This document shows positions 1 through 5,377 of a stretch of DNA of 5,405 bases, in pieces; positions within the stretch are counted from its first letter, which is position 1, and each line of letters begins with the position of its first letter. A program made the position numbers and the translations under genes. Source of the stretch: Spirochaetaceae bacterium (GTDB lineage: Bacteria; Spirochaetota; Spirochaetia; B11-G9); contig DAOVSY010000219.1 of NCBI GenBank assembly GCA_030633365.1, positions 1 through 5,405 of the forward strand, given 5' to 3'. Under the pieces are notes generated by a model. The model ran no database searches, was not told the origin of the DNA, and saw nothing but the letters and a program-made list of their open reading frames with translations.

Positions 1-55
1 ATATCTGAATTACTGCAGCTGTGCTGAGCATAAAGAAAGCTATAGTAGGCATCAT
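1..55 (-). CDS. CcsA/ResC-like cytochrome c biogenesis protein, N-terminus only (partial)
   Basis: Only the first 18 codons are present; the gene continues beyond base 1. Reading starts at an ATG at 55-53 that overlaps the resB stop as ATGA, with a second in-frame ATG immediately after it. A GGGAG Shine-Dalgarno at 66-70 lies inside the resB end, about 10 bases upstream. The visible peptide (MMPTIAFFMLSTAAVIQI) is hydrophobic and looks like the start of a membrane helix. Family knowledge: ResB is nearly always followed by, or fused to, CcsA/ResC, the multi-pass WWD-domain protein that exports heme and joins it to apocytochrome c. The identity is inferred from position and hydrophobicity; no WWD motif is in view. 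The 4-base overlap suggests translational coupling to resB. Confidence 0.6.
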   Translation of the reverse strand, partial: MMPTIAFFMLSTAAVIQI

Positions 56-1032
56 ATTTTATTATCTCCCAATTTTTGATAGTAAGTTAAAAAAAGGCCA
101 AGTGTTAGTAAAATTAAACCAGTTAAAACTGTGTAATATCCAGGATCACTGACAATTTGAAGCCCGGTACTTAATTGTGTATCTGTACCTGTAATTGTGT
201 ATATATCAATTTTATCATTTACAGACACCCTTAGCAGTTTCTCTACTTTATTATCTACCCATTTTTCGAATATCACAGCCGAATTACCAGGGCTTGCGGG
301 ATCCGGAACAATATCTTTAAAGATCATTCCATAATCTCCTGCAGGTATCATTTGTCCAGGGTTAAGCTTGTAAATTGATTTATCAGGATCTGATATAAAT
401 AATACATTTTTAGCAGTATAGGATATTTGATAGATTTTTTTATTGCCGGCTTTTAGAGGTTTGTTAACCTCAATTGCAAAGGATTCTTTAATAATTTCTT
501 CATTTTTTTCAAGCATAATAGTGGAGATCCAGTCTTTTGGTCTTCCATTTTCATATTTTAAAAATTCAAAATCCAACAGAGTTAATGTATAACCTCCGGT
601 AAGATTTATTTTGTCACCTTCTTCCATTCTGACAAATGCTTCTGTTCTTCCCAGGAAAGTAATAAAACCTCCAATTATTAGAAGAAGAAGTCCAATATGC
701 AAAATATCGGGGCCAAACCTTTTTTTTGCTTTTCTTTGGATTCTTACTTTTAACCTGTCATAAGTACAAACAGATAAGTTAATAAAAAACAAAAATGATG
801 GTACCAAAAATGTAAAAGACTTAAAAAAAATGTTAAATCCAGTTGTTAAAATAAACCAGGATATAAATGAGTTATAAGTTTCTGTATAAAATACAATTTC
901 TTTATTTTGTGGTATAAATGTAGATATAATTGATGTTATCGTAATAATTAACAGTAAAACTAAAGCAAGCTTTACAGAACGGAAGAATTTAAATATTGCC
1001 CTGAGCCAGCTGTTTGATGCTATATCACTCAT
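52..1032 (-). CDS. resB: ResB/Ccs1 family cytochrome c biogenesis protein (System II)
   Basis: 326 aa. ResB (Ccs1) forms a membrane complex with CcsA that moves heme across the membrane and attaches it to the CXXCH cysteines of exported apocytochromes. Four helices are visible, at about residues 21-42, 73-90, 109-128 and 299-318. Helix 3 starts with an LHIG stretch (His112), matching the conserved histidine near this helix in ResB proteins. Residues 130-297 form the large extracytoplasmic domain, with a YQISY segment (201-205) and an SDPG motif (295-298) just before the last helix, both typical of ResB. It is short compared with Bacillus ResB (over 500 aa), as in many short bacterial forms. 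The start is firm: AAGGAG at 1041-1046, 8 bases upstream. The gene lies 34 bases after the TPR gene and overlaps the ccsA-like start by 4 bases, so an operon is likely. No frameshift is seen. Confidence 0.9.
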   Translation of the reverse strand: MSDIASNSWLRAIFKFFRSVKLALVLLLIITITSIISTFIPQNKEIVFYTETYNSFISWFILTTGFNIFFKSFTFLVPSFLFFINLSVCTYDRLKVRIQRKAKKRFGPDILHIGLLLLIIGGFITFLGRTEAFVRMEEGDKINLTGGYTLTLLDFEFLKYENGRPKDWISTIMLEKNEEIIKESFAIEVNKPLKAGNKKIYQISYTAKNVLFISDPDKSIYKLNPGQMIPAGDYGMIFKDIVPDPASPGNSAVIFEKWVDNKVEKLLRVSVNDKIDIYTITGTDTQLSTGLQIVSDPGYYTVLTGLILLTLGLFLTYYQKLGDNKI

Positions 1033-1066
1033 GCTCTTTACTCCTTAGTTTGTACAAACAAAAATA

Positions 1067-1657
1067 TCATTCTATAGAACCAATAAAATCTGAAATTAGT
1101 TCACCTGTCGGCATCTTAAAATCAGGATCAATAGAAGCAAGTTTTTTCCATGTTTCAACAGCTTCATTTTTTAAATTAAGGTCGTAAAACTGAACTATTC
1201 CTTTATTAAACAAAGACATAGTGTGAGTTGGATCAATTTGCTGTACTTTGTCAAATGAAGATATTGCATTTTCAGGTTTTCCAGCCCGTCTATACATTAC
1301 TCCAAGATCAGAAAGAACATCCGGATTATCTGGTTCTAATTCAAGAGCCTGCAGATATGTTTCTATAGCTTCATCGTACCTGTTTGTATCAAAATAATAG
1401 TTCCCAAGATTAATCCAGGGTAATGTATCATGGGGATTTGTGTTAACTTTTTCTCTAAGAATATCTTCCTGTGATATATTAACCTGATTTTCGGGACTTT
1501 GTTTTTCTACAGTTTCTATACCTGCAGAGCTTTGTTTATTGGGTAGATCTGTAATACTCCCTATAATTCCATTAGCAGCATAGCCCATAATAAAACAGAC
1601 CAGTCCAACAATTATTACCCTGTCTTTTGTAATTTCTTTTTTTTTCTGTTTTTTCAT
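1067..1657 (-). CDS. Membrane-anchored TPR protein, probable apocytochrome c assembly partner
   Basis: 196 aa. A lysine-rich N-terminus (KKQKKK) is followed by a single membrane helix (about 13-35), a polar linker (36-75), and three consecutive TPR units at about 79-112, 113-146 and 147-180. The units show the usual W/L-G-Y...A-P pattern, for example WINLGNYYFDTNRYDEAIETY. By the positive-inside rule the TPR domain should face the extracytoplasmic side. In System I, CcmI/NrfG-type TPR domains hold apocytochrome c for heme ligation; finding a similar layout directly before resB suggests a comparable chaperone role here, which is inference. TPRs are generic, so another scaffold role is possible. 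The start is supported by AAGGAT at 1666-1671, 8 bases upstream. It is the first gene after the promoter at 1719-1747. Confidence 0.85.
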   Translation of the reverse strand: MKKQKKKEITKDRVIIVGLVCFIMGYAANGIIGSITDLPNKQSSAGIETVEKQSPENQVNISQEDILREKVNTNPHDTLPWINLGNYYFDTNRYDEAIETYLQALELEPDNPDVLSDLGVMYRRAGKPENAISSFDKVQQIDPTHTMSLFNKGIVQFYDLNLKNEAVETWKKLASIDPDFKMPTGELISDFIGSIE

Positions 1658-1718
1658 CAGTCAATATCCTTATTATGATGTAAGATAAGTAGAATTTATA
1701 TTACTTTCTTAGTAATGT

Positions 1719-1747
1719 ATGATATAAATTCCTGTAAATTAAGTCAA
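1719..1747 (-). promoter_or_regulatory. Sigma-70-type promoter for the TPR-resB-ccsA operon
   Basis: On the minus strand, TTGACT (1747-1742) and TATCAT (1724-1719) each match the consensus at 5 of 6 bases and are separated by exactly 17 bases. This predicts a transcript start near 1712 and a leader of about 55 bases before the TPR ATG. A 10-bp inverted repeat (1692-1701 with 1722-1731) overlaps the -10 element and the predicted start, so it could be an operator or a leader hairpin. If active, this promoter lets the cytochrome maturation genes be expressed independently of apbE. Confidence 0.6.
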
Positions 1748-1817
1748 ACGTTTTGTATAAATATTTCTCTTTTTATAACAATATTTATTTAAATATGTGA
1801 TAATCTGAATAATATTA

Positions 1818-2843
1818 TCAATATACAAGTGTAAAATTAGAGGAAATTAGATTAAATGAATCTTTTAAACCGGAACTTGTATATATTTTATTTTCTTTTG
1901 TAATAAATATTCCTTCCATTTGATCTTCAGATTCCAGCATCTCCATCCCCTTAATAAGACCTGCAGAAAATACAAGGGTGGACCAGGCATCTGCTTTAAT
2001 ACCGGAAGGTGTCACTATAGTTATACTTAATAACTCATTTTCAATGGGGTAACCGGAAAATGGATCAAGAATATGATGATATCTTTTCCCTTCCACTTCA
2101 AAATATCGTTCATAAATACCTGAGGTTACTACTGCAGATTCTTCTATTTCCAAAGTTCCAATGTAATTACCTCTGGAATCAGTTGGGTTCTGAATTCCAA
2201 TTTTCCATGGAATTTCCCCTTTTTTTGATCCAAAAGTTAAAACATTCCCCCCCAGATTTATAATCCCTTTTGTAAATCCTTCTTTAATAAGAAAATCTCT
2301 TACAAGATCTGCTGCATAGCCTTTTGCAATACCTCCCAGATCAATTGCCATATTTTTATTTTCTAATAAAACACTTCGTACTGAATCATTCAGTTTTATA
2401 TGTTGTGATCCAATTAAAGGTAAAATTGCTTTAATAAGATTATGTGCTGGTACCTGTTGCTTCTCAGTTCCTATACCCCATAGATTGACCAATGGACCAA
2501 TGGTAATATCAAACTTGCTCTCAGCTACATTTGCATATTTGATACCTTCTTTAATTACAAAATATGTATCTTCAGATACCTCTACAGGATTAATAGCTGC
2601 ATTTAAATTAATATTATAAAGTTCAGAATCTATTATTACAGGACTCATCCTGTTTTCCAGGTCATCAATTATAGCAAAAGCTTTATCAACATTAAAATCT
2701 TTGTTTTTTTCATAAAAAGTAATTGAACATATTGTTCCCAGAGCAAAGCCGGTTTCAGAATATGGTTCGATATTACCGGTATTACATGAAATTATTGTAA
2801 TTGCAATTAATAAATAAATTATTAGTAATTTGGTGCTATTCAT
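1818..2843 (-). CDS. apbE: ApbE family FAD:protein FMN transferase, lipoprotein
   Basis: 341 aa from the ATG at 2843. ApbE uses FAD and Mg2+ to attach FMN covalently to a Thr/Ser of exported or membrane flavoproteins such as RnfG/NqrC-type and FMN-binding-domain proteins. An N-terminal signal helix ends in a lipobox IISC, so Cys20 should be lipid-anchored. Family motifs follow in order: FALGTICSI (34-42), FDITIGPLVNLWGIG (111-125), DLGGIAKGYAAD (168-179, Lys174), NLGGN (196-200), TSGIYERYF (240-248), HHILDPFSGYP (256-266) and ADAWST (284-289), whose Asp285 and Thr289 fit the metal-binding AD(A)xxT motif. All expected key residues are present and the length is normal. An in-frame TTG at 2852 would add three residues; neither start has a recognisable Shine-Dalgarno, and ATG is chosen by codon preference. 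It is divergent from the lipoprotein gene at 3140 and 160 bases upstream of the TPR gene. No FMN acceptor is encoded in view. Confidence 0.93.
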   Translation of the reverse strand: MNSTKLLIIYLLIAITIISCNTGNIEPYSETGFALGTICSITFYEKNKDFNVDKAFAIIDDLENRMSPVIIDSELYNINLNAAINPVEVSEDTYFVIKEGIKYANVAESKFDITIGPLVNLWGIGTEKQQVPAHNLIKAILPLIGSQHIKLNDSVRSVLLENKNMAIDLGGIAKGYAADLVRDFLIKEGFTKGIINLGGNVLTFGSKKGEIPWKIGIQNPTDSRGNYIGTLEIEESAVVTSGIYERYFEVEGKRYHHILDPFSGYPIENELLSITIVTPSGIKADAWSTLVFSAGLIKGMEMLESEDQMEGIFITKENKIYTSSGLKDSFNLISSNFTLVY

Positions 2844-2884
2844 AATTAACAAACATTAACATAAAGGGAATATGCTGACAATCG

Positions 2885-2936
2885 CCGTCTCTTATCTTCA
2901 ATTGTGTGAAGTGGAATGCGGGAGTATGAGGGACGG
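2885..2936 (+). other. G+C-richer imperfect hairpin in the divergent intergenic region
   Basis: Arms at 2885-2899 and 2922-2936 pair along 15 positions when read as plus-strand RNA, with three U-G wobbles and one C-U mismatch; the loop is 22 bases. Read as minus-strand RNA, the wobbles become A-C mismatches, so plus-strand RNA is the better fold. An alternative small stem inside it is CTTCA/TGAAG (2896-2900 and 2907-2911). Base composition is about half G+C, against very AT-rich flanks. It could be a small structured RNA, part of a long leader, or a dispersed extragenic palindromic repeat. No known riboswitch consensus was recognised. Confidence 0.4.
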
Positions 2937-3041
2937 AGGATTAAAATTAATCTATAAATTAAAAGTACTTACCATTCATTATTTACAGGAACATATTATT
3001 TTAGTTATATAGATTTTAATTATTATATATGAGTTGTTTTA

Positions 3042-3083
3042 TAATATTACAAAAATAATAATATTATTATTTTTGTAATATTA
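3042..3083. repeat. Perfect 42-bp palindrome without spacer, upstream of the lipoprotein promoter
   Basis: Bases 3042-3062 are the exact reverse complement of 3063-3083, centred between 3062 and 3063, with no mismatch and no loop. Each end carries TAATATTA (3042-3049, 3076-3083), and only one C:G pair per arm interrupts A/T. The palindrome ends two bases before a TTGACA hexamer at 3086. Possible roles are a double operator for a dimeric regulator, an AT-rich upstream promoter element, or a cruciform-forming site shared with the divergent apbE gene. It does not look like an intrinsic terminator, since the stem has almost no G+C. Confidence 0.75.
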
Positions 3084-3085
3084 AA

Positions 3086-3120
3086 TTGACATATACCTGT
3101 TTATTATAGTAAGGTATAAT
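3086..3120 (+). promoter_or_regulatory. Candidate promoter with long 23-bp spacer containing a dyad
   Basis: A perfect TTGACA (3086-3091) and a perfect TATAAT (3115-3120) flank a 23-base spacer, well beyond the usual 16-18. The spacer holds a dyad TATACCT (3092-3098) / AGGTATA (3112-3118), whose right arm overlaps the -10. Its core, ACCT-N13-AGGT, spans 21 bp. MerR-family activators (for example CueR, ZntR) bind similar dyads between -35 and -10 and rescue overlong 19-20 bp spacers, so a regulator of this kind is possible but the spacing is larger still. The predicted transcript start near 3127 falls at the Shine-Dalgarno, leaving a leader of about 13 bases. Confidence 0.45.
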
Positions 3121-3139
3121 TATACTAAAGGAGGAAGTT

Positions 3140-4243
3140 ATGAAAAAACTCACATTTATCGCAGTAATTATGATTATATTATTATTTACTGTATTTACAG
3201 GATGTACTAAAAAAATACCTGAAGGGGCTCTGGGCTCAATGACAACCAAGAGTGCTCCAAAACTTGACGGATTAGTGGATGATATATGGGCAGATGCACC
3301 AGCACTGGAAGTTGAAGTGTATGTACCGGAATATCCAGTATTTGATTCAAGTTATTATAAAAAATCATATCAAGTAAGCATGCAAAGTCTTCATACAGAA
3401 ACTGATATATATTTTCTTTATCAGTGGACTGGAGACAAAGAAGAATCACAGGCCAGACAATCATGGTATTATAATGCGGATGAAAGTATGTGGATGCAGA
3501 AGCCAAAATATAAAACTGATGATTATTATGGACCCGAATACGAAGACAAATTTGCTGTCATTTGGGAAATCGGTGACTCTATAGAGGGTTTTGCAGAAAA
3601 TGGATGTGCAATACTTTGTCATGGCGAAAAGAAAGCTACTAATGCTGCAGGAGAAACTGCAGATATATGGCATTGGAAATCTGACAGAACAGGTCCTGTA
3701 AATCAGATTGATGATAAATGGCTTGATTTTGTTGATGGAAACGGTAGAAAAACAGATGAAGGAACTGGTGCTTATTCTTCCAATTCCCAGGATCTTACAG
3801 ACGCTGCCGGAAATACTGTCAAAGCTCCCAAATACTGGGTTCCAGGAGCAGAAAACTATCACTGGATAATGGATGGTGATTCTAATGCAAGAAAAATTGT
3901 TTCCATTGATACAGATGGAAATCTTGTTGATGAGGACGGTACAGTTCTGGTAAAAGATAATTTTAATGGTGATTCTAATATTCAGATTCCAAGTCTGTAT
4001 GGAATTAAACCTGGAACAGGAAGCAGAGGTGATGTAAATGAATATCACAACTATGATACAGCAACTAATACATGGACTCTGGAAGTAAAGAGAGCCATTG
4101 ATACAGGTAATGCTGATGATGTTAACTTCTCTGATCCAGAAAGAGAATACTATTTTTCAATAGCAGTTTTTGATGCTGCTGCAATTGCGCATGCAATACC
4201 TGGCGGGATGTCAGGAACAGCATATCCTTTAGTATTTAGATAA
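3140..4243 (+). CDS. Lipoprotein with ethylbenzene-dehydrogenase-gamma-like heme-binding domain and CX3CH motif
   Basis: 367 aa. An N-terminal signal helix ends in VFTGC, so Cys22 should carry lipid. The mature part opens with APKLDGLVDDIW (39-50), the typical beginning of the EB_dh/cytochrome c-552 and DMSO-reductase-like heme-binding family, and later shows ADIWHWK (174-180), another hallmark. In the EbdC relatives the heme b ligands are a Met and a Lys; Lys180 is a candidate here. The protein also carries NGCAILCHG, with Cys156, Cys160 and His161: a CX3CH motif, not the canonical CXXCH, suggesting covalent heme c. The C-terminal YYFSIAVFDAAAIAHA (337-352) matches the family's last core strand and a possible ligand His351. 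The start is firm: AAAGGAGG at 3127-3134, 5 bases upstream. Likely role: lipid-anchored electron carrier or sensor of a respiratory chain. Partner and substrate are unknown. It is transcribed alone and followed by a terminator. Confidence 0.82.
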   Translation: MKKLTFIAVIMIILLFTVFTGCTKKIPEGALGSMTTKSAPKLDGLVDDIWADAPALEVEVYVPEYPVFDSSYYKKSYQVSMQSLHTETDIYFLYQWTGDKEESQARQSWYYNADESMWMQKPKYKTDDYYGPEYEDKFAVIWEIGDSIEGFAENGCAILCHGEKKATNAAGETADIWHWKSDRTGPVNQIDDKWLDFVDGNGRKTDEGTGAYSSNSQDLTDAAGNTVKAPKYWVPGAENYHWIMDGDSNARKIVSIDTDGNLVDEDGTVLVKDNFNGDSNIQIPSLYGIKPGTGSRGDVNEYHNYDTATNTWTLEVKRAIDTGNADDVNFSDPEREYYFSIAVFDAAAIAHAIPGGMSGTAYPLVFR

Positions 4244-4270
4244 TTACAAAAGTTTTATACTGTAAAAAAA

Positions 4271-4300
4271 GGTAGAGGTTTATAGCCTCTGCCTTTTTTT
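4271..4300 (+). terminator. Intrinsic terminator of the heme lipoprotein gene
   Basis: Stem GGTAGAGG (4271-4278) pairs with CCTCTGCC (4286-4293) over 8 positions with one U-G wobble, has a 7-base loop, and is followed by seven T. It lies 27 bases after the stop codon. Seven A precede the stem, so it may also stop minus-strand transcription coming from the convergent cytochrome gene, though with a C-A mismatch in that direction. Confidence 0.9.
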
Positions 4301-4588
4301 GTTTGTACATGCAATTTCAAATATTTCATTATTTTATTCATAATATTCTAACTTATATTGTTTATACTTTTATAGTATTGGTAAGAAATCCTGACACTGG
4401 GCAATTATCAGGAATGAAGTAGAGACTAATTATCCTCTAACAGCAAAAGTCCCCACAAAGGTAATAATAGAATAGTAAGTTATTTTATAAGTAATGGGAG
4501 GGAGACCAGTTGCAACCAGTCCAGGCAGAAAGTTTTACCCTGTATTAGACAGGGTAAAACCATAATAAAATATATTAGCGAGATAAAT
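4301..4588. other. Convergent intergenic region without a supported gene
   Basis: No coding region can be supported here on either strand. Besides the 12-bp hairpin listed separately, it contains several short symmetries: TCCTGA/TCAGGA (4389-4394, 4408-4413), TAGAG/CTCTA (4420-4424, 4435-4439), the palindrome GTTGCAAC (4509-4516) and a direct repeat ACCAGT (4505-4510, 4515-4520). The part from about 4385 is less AT-rich than 4309-4380. This could reflect a decayed gene or a structured transcript end; neither can be shown. Confidence 0.5.
4532..4560 (-). terminator. Perfect 12-bp hairpin after the membrane cytochrome gene, possible terminator
   Basis: GTTTTACCCTGT (4532-4543) and ACAGGGTAAAAC (4549-4560) are exact reverse complements around a 5-base loop. 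The stem begins 28 bases after the minus-strand stop, the usual place for a terminator. On the minus strand only three T follow the stem, so termination would be inefficient by the standard model. It may instead protect the 3' end of the message. Confidence 0.45.
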
Positions 4589-5377
4589 CTATACCTTCTT
4601 AATCCATAAATCATACAAAGGCAGAAGAACCAAAGCTCCAAAGGTAAGCCCCAGGGACATTCCACCTATAAGTACAAATATGCTGAAAAAGGGTGAAAGT
4701 TTTGCCAGGAACCAGAATACTACATCAAAAAAAACAGAACTAAAGGCAAAAATAGAAACTACATTTTTTATAATTAAAGGATATGAAGTAAAAGAAAGCA
4801 ACAGTACCAGAAGAAAAACCAGTGGTGTAATTGCCAGAATATGAGTATGACTTACCCCAACAATCCGACTCCAGGATTTTCCTGAATTCTGCACAAGCAG
4901 CTTTTCAACATCTTCATAATTTTCTGTTACTACACCTGCAAGAGCTGTTGCCTCTGAATGGCAGGTACTGCAGGAAGCATCAGTAATTGTTTCAATTTCA
5001 GTATTCCAGGTACTTTTAGGAGTACCGTCCAGAACCCAATCCTTTACTACCTGATGCTCTTTATCGTTTTTAAAGTACTGCTTCATTGAACCGTCGATGG
5101 CTTTTTCAAATGTAGTTTTATTTCTTACACCGTAATATGTAAGTTTGATATCTTCCAAAGACAAACCCGGCTTTTCATCTACAAGATTGTAGGTTAAATA
5201 AATATTTGTAAACCCAAGCAGATAACCTAACCCGCAGAGTATTAAAAAGAGAGAGATAATTACTTTTGTTAATACCGGCATTGTCCTCAACCGAATTGTT
5301 TCTTTCCAGAACATAAATCCTCCTATGGATGCATAGCCGAGCAGGAACGAAGTCCCGACCAGGCTAAACCTTATCAT
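4589..5377 (-). CDS. Multi-pass membrane monoheme cytochrome c, unnamed family
   Basis: 262 aa. Membrane helices are predicted at about 4-24, 36-61, 178-196, 203-225 and 231-256. Between helices 2 and 3 lies an extracytoplasmic domain with one canonical heme c site, CSTCH (136-140). Other recognisable points are YLLGFTNIYLTYNLVDEKPGLS (52-73), DIKLTYYG (76-83) and VSHTH (175-179) at the start of helix 3, whose His177 or His179 are candidate metal or heme ligands. This pattern is shared by a family of uncharacterised membrane cytochromes in respiring bacteria, some of which I recall being mislabelled elongation factor-1 alpha. Its redox partner is unknown; a quinone- or membrane-linked electron transfer role is inference. 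An in-frame TAA upstream makes 5377 the earliest ATG, but it lacks a Shine-Dalgarno, while Met22 (5314) has AGGAGG just upstream. The longer start is kept because residues 4-24 form a good helix. It converges on the heme lipoprotein gene. Confidence 0.8.
   Translation of the reverse strand: MIRFSLVGTSFLLGYASIGGFMFWKETIRLRTMPVLTKVIISLFLILCGLGYLLGFTNIYLTYNLVDEKPGLSLEDIKLTYYGVRNKTTFEKAIDGSMKQYFKNDKEHQVVKDWVLDGTPKSTWNTEIETITDASCSTCHSEATALAGVVTENYEDVEKLLVQNSGKSWSRIVGVSHTHILAITPLVFLLVLLLSFTSYPLIIKNVVSIFAFSSVFFDVVFWFLAKLSPFFSIFVLIGGMSLGLTFGALVLLPLYDLWIKKV
5319..5324 (-). promoter_or_regulatory. Internal AGGAGG that could set an alternative start at Met22
   Basis: Reading the minus strand, AGGAGG is followed by ATTT and then an in-frame ATG (5314-5312). 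The 4-base spacing is slightly short but workable. Use of this start would give a 241-aa protein lacking the first helix, leaving four. The same bases encode Ile-Gly-Gly-Phe in a hydrophobic stretch, so the match may be accidental. Confidence 0.35.

Noticed and set aside
1048..1059. 12-bp palindrome GTTTGTACAAAC in the gap before resB, next to its Shine-Dalgarno.
   Set aside because: It is short, lies inside an operon, and matches no operator I can name; GTTTGTAC recurs at 4301-4308 without symmetry, so significance is doubtful.
1798..1820. Inverted repeat TGATAAT/ATTATCA over the apbE stop codon as a terminator.
   Set aside because: The stem is almost all A/T and no T-run follows; it would not terminate.
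3042..3083. Rex or FNR operator within the large palindrome.
   Set aside because: TTGTAA half-like words occur, but neither the Rex pattern TTGTTAA-N4-TTAACAA nor the FNR pattern TTGAT-N4-ATCAA is present.
3755..3778. Possible ApbE flavinylation motif DEGTGAY in the heme lipoprotein (residues 206-212).
   Set aside because: The acceptor position is Tyr where Thr or Ser is required, and the segment looks like a conserved part of the EB_dh fold.
4391..4474. Plus-strand frame reading HWAIIRNEVETNYPLTAKVPTKVIIE, possible gene remnant.
   Set aside because: Only 26 codons between stops, no start, no recognisable family.
4430..4665. Minus-strand reading frame of hydrophobic residues overlapping the end of the membrane cytochrome gene and continuing past one TAA (ending LLLPLWGLLLLEDN).
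   Set aside because: It is interrupted by a stop, largely overlaps a real gene in another frame, and hydrophobic character is expected from such sequence. A decayed copy of the cytochrome's C-terminus was considered but the similarity is too slight.
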